Shown: one piece after another, positions 4,562 to 6,348 of the stretch | Layout of the letters: the number at the start of each line of letters is the position of its first letter | Position numbering within the stretch: position 1 is the first letter of the stretch | DNA from: Planctomycetaceae bacterium | Lineage (GTDB): Bacteria; Planctomycetota; Planctomycetia; Planctomycetales; Planctomycetaceae | Reading direction: 5' to 3' | Assembly (NCBI GenBank): GCA_020426085.1 | Contig: JAGQQP010000252.1 | Span: 1-6,348 of the forward strand | Length of the DNA: 6,348 bases | Program-made: the position numbers and the translations under genes | The notes under the pieces: model-generated | The model's database searches: none | The model's input: only the letters and a program-made list of their open reading frames with translations | What the model was told of the DNA's origin: nothing

Positions 4562-6313
4562 ATGTCGGTCGATTCTTATCCGGAGACTCTGGAGTCACAA
4601 CATCCTGAGAGTGAGCAGCGGTCTTACCGGGAAATGTTCTCGATGGGATGGCCTCAACTGGTGACCTGTCTCTGGTTTGCACTACTGTTTTTCTACTTTG
4701 GTAACGTGCATATTTTTTATTCCGATATCTGGGGCCATGTTTCCTACGGCGAATGGATTGTGGCTCATCAGAGTCTGCCTGTTTACGATCCATTTCTCTC
4801 TCTGGCAGAAGGGGTTAAAAGCATTGATGCTGCCTGGTTATCACAGGTTTTCTTTGCCAAAGTTTATGAAGCGTTTGGCGTACGAGGTTTATCACATATC
4901 TTTGCTCTAACGGTATTCACGACCCATGTGCTCTTCTGGCTGGCTTTTTACCTGAAAACAGGACGAGTCGGGATCAGTACTCTGGCGTCATTTCTACTGG
5001 TGGTCATTTCTTCCAGCCGCATTGCCATCATTCGCCCCGAGATTTTTGGAACGCTGTGCGTTGCGATGATGCTGGTGATCATGGCCTGGTCAGAGAAATA
5101 TGATGTCTGGGATCGACTGGTCCATTCTGACGAAAACACGCGAAACTCGGGTAAAAAAGCTCCCTGGCCTTTGTTGCTGGCTCTTTATCTGGGAATTCCA
5201 CTCATTTTCCTGGCATGGGCAAACCTGCATGGATCATTTGTGGTTGGCCTGGCGATTCTGGGGCTGCAGTTTCTGGGGAGAGTCCTGGAAGTGGGCTGGC
5301 GAACAAGAAGTCTGGTTGAGGTCTGTCGTGATCCCTGGGTCAGACGCTGGCTGGTGGTGACAGAGTTATCTGTCTGTGGGGCACTTCTCAATCCTTATCA
5401 TATGGATCTGTTTCTAAATTCTCTGACGTTTCCACGAAATCCCAACCTGAAAGACGTGCTGGAGTGGGAGCCACTCGAATTCAGGGATGCTGAAGGGATC
5501 TGGTTCTGTGTTTCGTGGGTGCTGATGCTGGGGCTGTACCGCCACAGTCGGGAAACAATCCGGACGGCAGATGTCCTGCGTGTGGGTTTGCTTTCACTCG
5601 CTGTGATTATGGGAGTGAGAATGATCGGCTGGTTTTCCGTGGTTTTTGTCTATGCCATGGTTCCGCATCTGGCAAAAGTGATTCCCCGGAGGGAGTTACA
5701 GCTTCCTGATCCGAATGAGGATTCAAAAGAGCCACTTTCCTTCTGGTCACGAAAAACCCCTGTGATTACAGCAGTTTGTGCTCTGATTGTCTGGTTTGGA
5801 TTTGCATTCTCCAATATTGCAACACCGTTATTTGGCGGAAAACCAAGGCCGCTGGATAAAATTTACAGTCAGGGAACGCCCCGAAAATTGACCGAATTTT
5901 TAAAAGAACACCCTCCCCAGGGGCAGGTCTGGAATCCTCAGTGGTGGGGAGACTGGCTGGTCTGGGATGGACCAGAGGGGATGAATGTGTTCATGACGAC
6001 GAATGCGGTGCACCTGACACCACCTCGAGTCTGGAAGGATTATCTGGGGATCGCCAGAGCCGATCGAAACTGGCAAACAGTCGCGGAAAAATACGCGGTG
6101 ACCACATTTATTGTGCATAAAGAGAAACAGGTTCAACTGGATAAACAGGTTCGTCGACTGAAAGGCTTCAAAGTGGTTTATGAGGATGATTTGAGTCTGG
6201 TGGTGTCACGAGAACCGGAATTAATTGCTGCTACCGAACAGGAAGAAAAACAGTCTGAAGAACAACCTGTTGACGAAAAAACAGTTGAAGAAATGCAGGA
6301 GGTGCAACCATGA
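4562..6313 (+). CDS. Polytopic membrane protein, GT-C glycosyltransferase-like
   Basis: This is an inner-membrane protein of 583 residues with about 11 hydrophobic segments: roughly 31-49, 110-131, 138-151, 160-176, 203-224, 226-245, 262-279, 312-326, 338-352, 355-374 and 399-420. A soluble domain of about 160 residues follows, with an acidic Glu/Gln-rich tail. The loop after the first segment reads YSDIWGHVSYGEWI with Asp55, Trp57 and His59, followed by a PVYDPF motif. This D-x-W-x-H pattern, with later AWANLHG and LLNPY blocks, resembles GT-C-type membrane proteins that use lipid-linked sugars, where an Asp in this loop is catalytic. Transferase activity is inferred and no donor or acceptor can be named. 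The frame is open upstream to an ATG at 4352, but those 70 residues are rich in Cys and Arg, lack a ribosome binding site and lie over hairpins. ATG 4562 has GGAAGG four bases upstream and gives a normal short cytoplasmic N-terminus. Its stop overlaps the next gene's start, so the two are probably translationally coupled. Confidence 0.75.
   Translation: MSVDSYPETLESQHPESEQRSYREMFSMGWPQLVTCLWFALLFFYFGNVHIFYSDIWGHVSYGEWIVAHQSLPVYDPFLSLAEGVKSIDAAWLSQVFFAKVYEAFGVRGLSHIFALTVFTTHVLFWLAFYLKTGRVGISTLASFLLVVISSSRIAIIRPEIFGTLCVAMMLVIMAWSEKYDVWDRLVHSDENTRNSGKKAPWPLLLALYLGIPLIFLAWANLHGSFVVGLAILGLQFLGRVLEVGWRTRSLVEVCRDPWVRRWLVVTELSVCGALLNPYHMDLFLNSLTFPRNPNLKDVLEWEPLEFRDAEGIWFCVSWVLMLGLYRHSRETIRTADVLRVGLLSLAVIMGVRMIGWFSVVFVYAMVPHLAKVIPRRELQLPDPNEDSKEPLSFWSRKTPVITAVCALIVWFGFAFSNIATPLFGGKPRPLDKIYSQGTPRKLTEFLKEHPPQGQVWNPQWWGDWLVWDGPEGMNVFMTTNAVHLTPPRVWKDYLGIARADRNWQTVAEKYAVTTFIVHKEKQVQLDKQVRRLKGFKVVYEDDLSLVVSREPELIAATEQEEKQSEEQPVDEKTVEEMQEVQP
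6297..6302 (+). promoter_or_regulatory. Strong ribosome binding site of the last gene
   Basis: A perfect AGGAGG lies inside the final codons of the membrane-protein gene, seven bases before the ATG at 6310. It supports the ATGA overlap as a true gene start. Confidence 0.8.
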
Positions 6314-6348
6314 GTCCTCAGGGCATGTCTTTGAAATCAAAACTGAAA
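6310..6348 (+). CDS. Start of a downstream gene, product unknown (runs off the window)
   Basis: Only 13 codons are visible, encoding MSPQGMSLKSKLK. The ATG overlaps the TGA of the membrane-protein gene (ATGA) and has AGGAGG seven bases upstream, so it is a real translation start and a probable operon partner. The basic N-terminus could precede a membrane segment or a cytoplasmic domain; nothing more can be said. Confidence 0.75.
   Translation, partial: MSPQGMSLKSKLK

Noticed and set aside
4384..4608. A 74-codon frame overlapping the start of the membrane protein
   Set aside because: No ribosome binding site or domain is evident, and it runs out of frame into a well-supported gene.

Overview
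The window looks like an ordinary chromosomal stretch from a planctomycete. The lineage is an inference from gene content (a secreted formylglycine sulfatase, a Gfo/Idh/MocA oxidoreductase, a short zinc-type dehydrogenase and a GT-C-like membrane protein) and from the roughly balanced base composition. A Gimesia-like genus would fit, but no rRNA or other marker is present to prove it. No CRISPR array, transposase, phage gene, tRNA or rRNA was seen.

Left part (1-2887): a minus-strand pair runs leftward, a medium-chain zinc dehydrogenase (best start TTG at 1680) followed after a 61-bp gap by an exported sulfatase cut by the window edge. Divergent from them across a 172-bp AT-rich intergenic region is a Gfo/Idh/MocA oxidoreductase. 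Together these suggest catabolism of (sulfated) carbohydrate or a related polyol: the sulfatase acts outside the cytoplasm and the two NAD(P)-type oxidoreductases act inside it. The substrate cannot be read from the sequence.

Middle (2902-4317): a tandem ACT-domain protein on the minus strand converges on the oxidoreductase with only 14 bp between the stop codons. A 312-bp intergenic region follows, holding small inverted repeats and a possible 18-codon reading frame. Then comes a HAD-family phosphatase on the plus strand that starts at TTG.

Right part (4318-6348): a 244-bp intergenic stretch contains a cluster of inverted repeats, including a 12-bp stem and a two-tier 11-bp helix. It precedes a polytopic membrane protein resembling GT-C-type proteins, whose stop overlaps the start of the next gene in an ATGA junction with a strong ribosome binding site.

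No clearly new system is evident. The best unexplained signal is the structured leader at 4353-4540. Several gene starts also deserve correction: 1680 rather than 1809, and 4562 rather than 4352.
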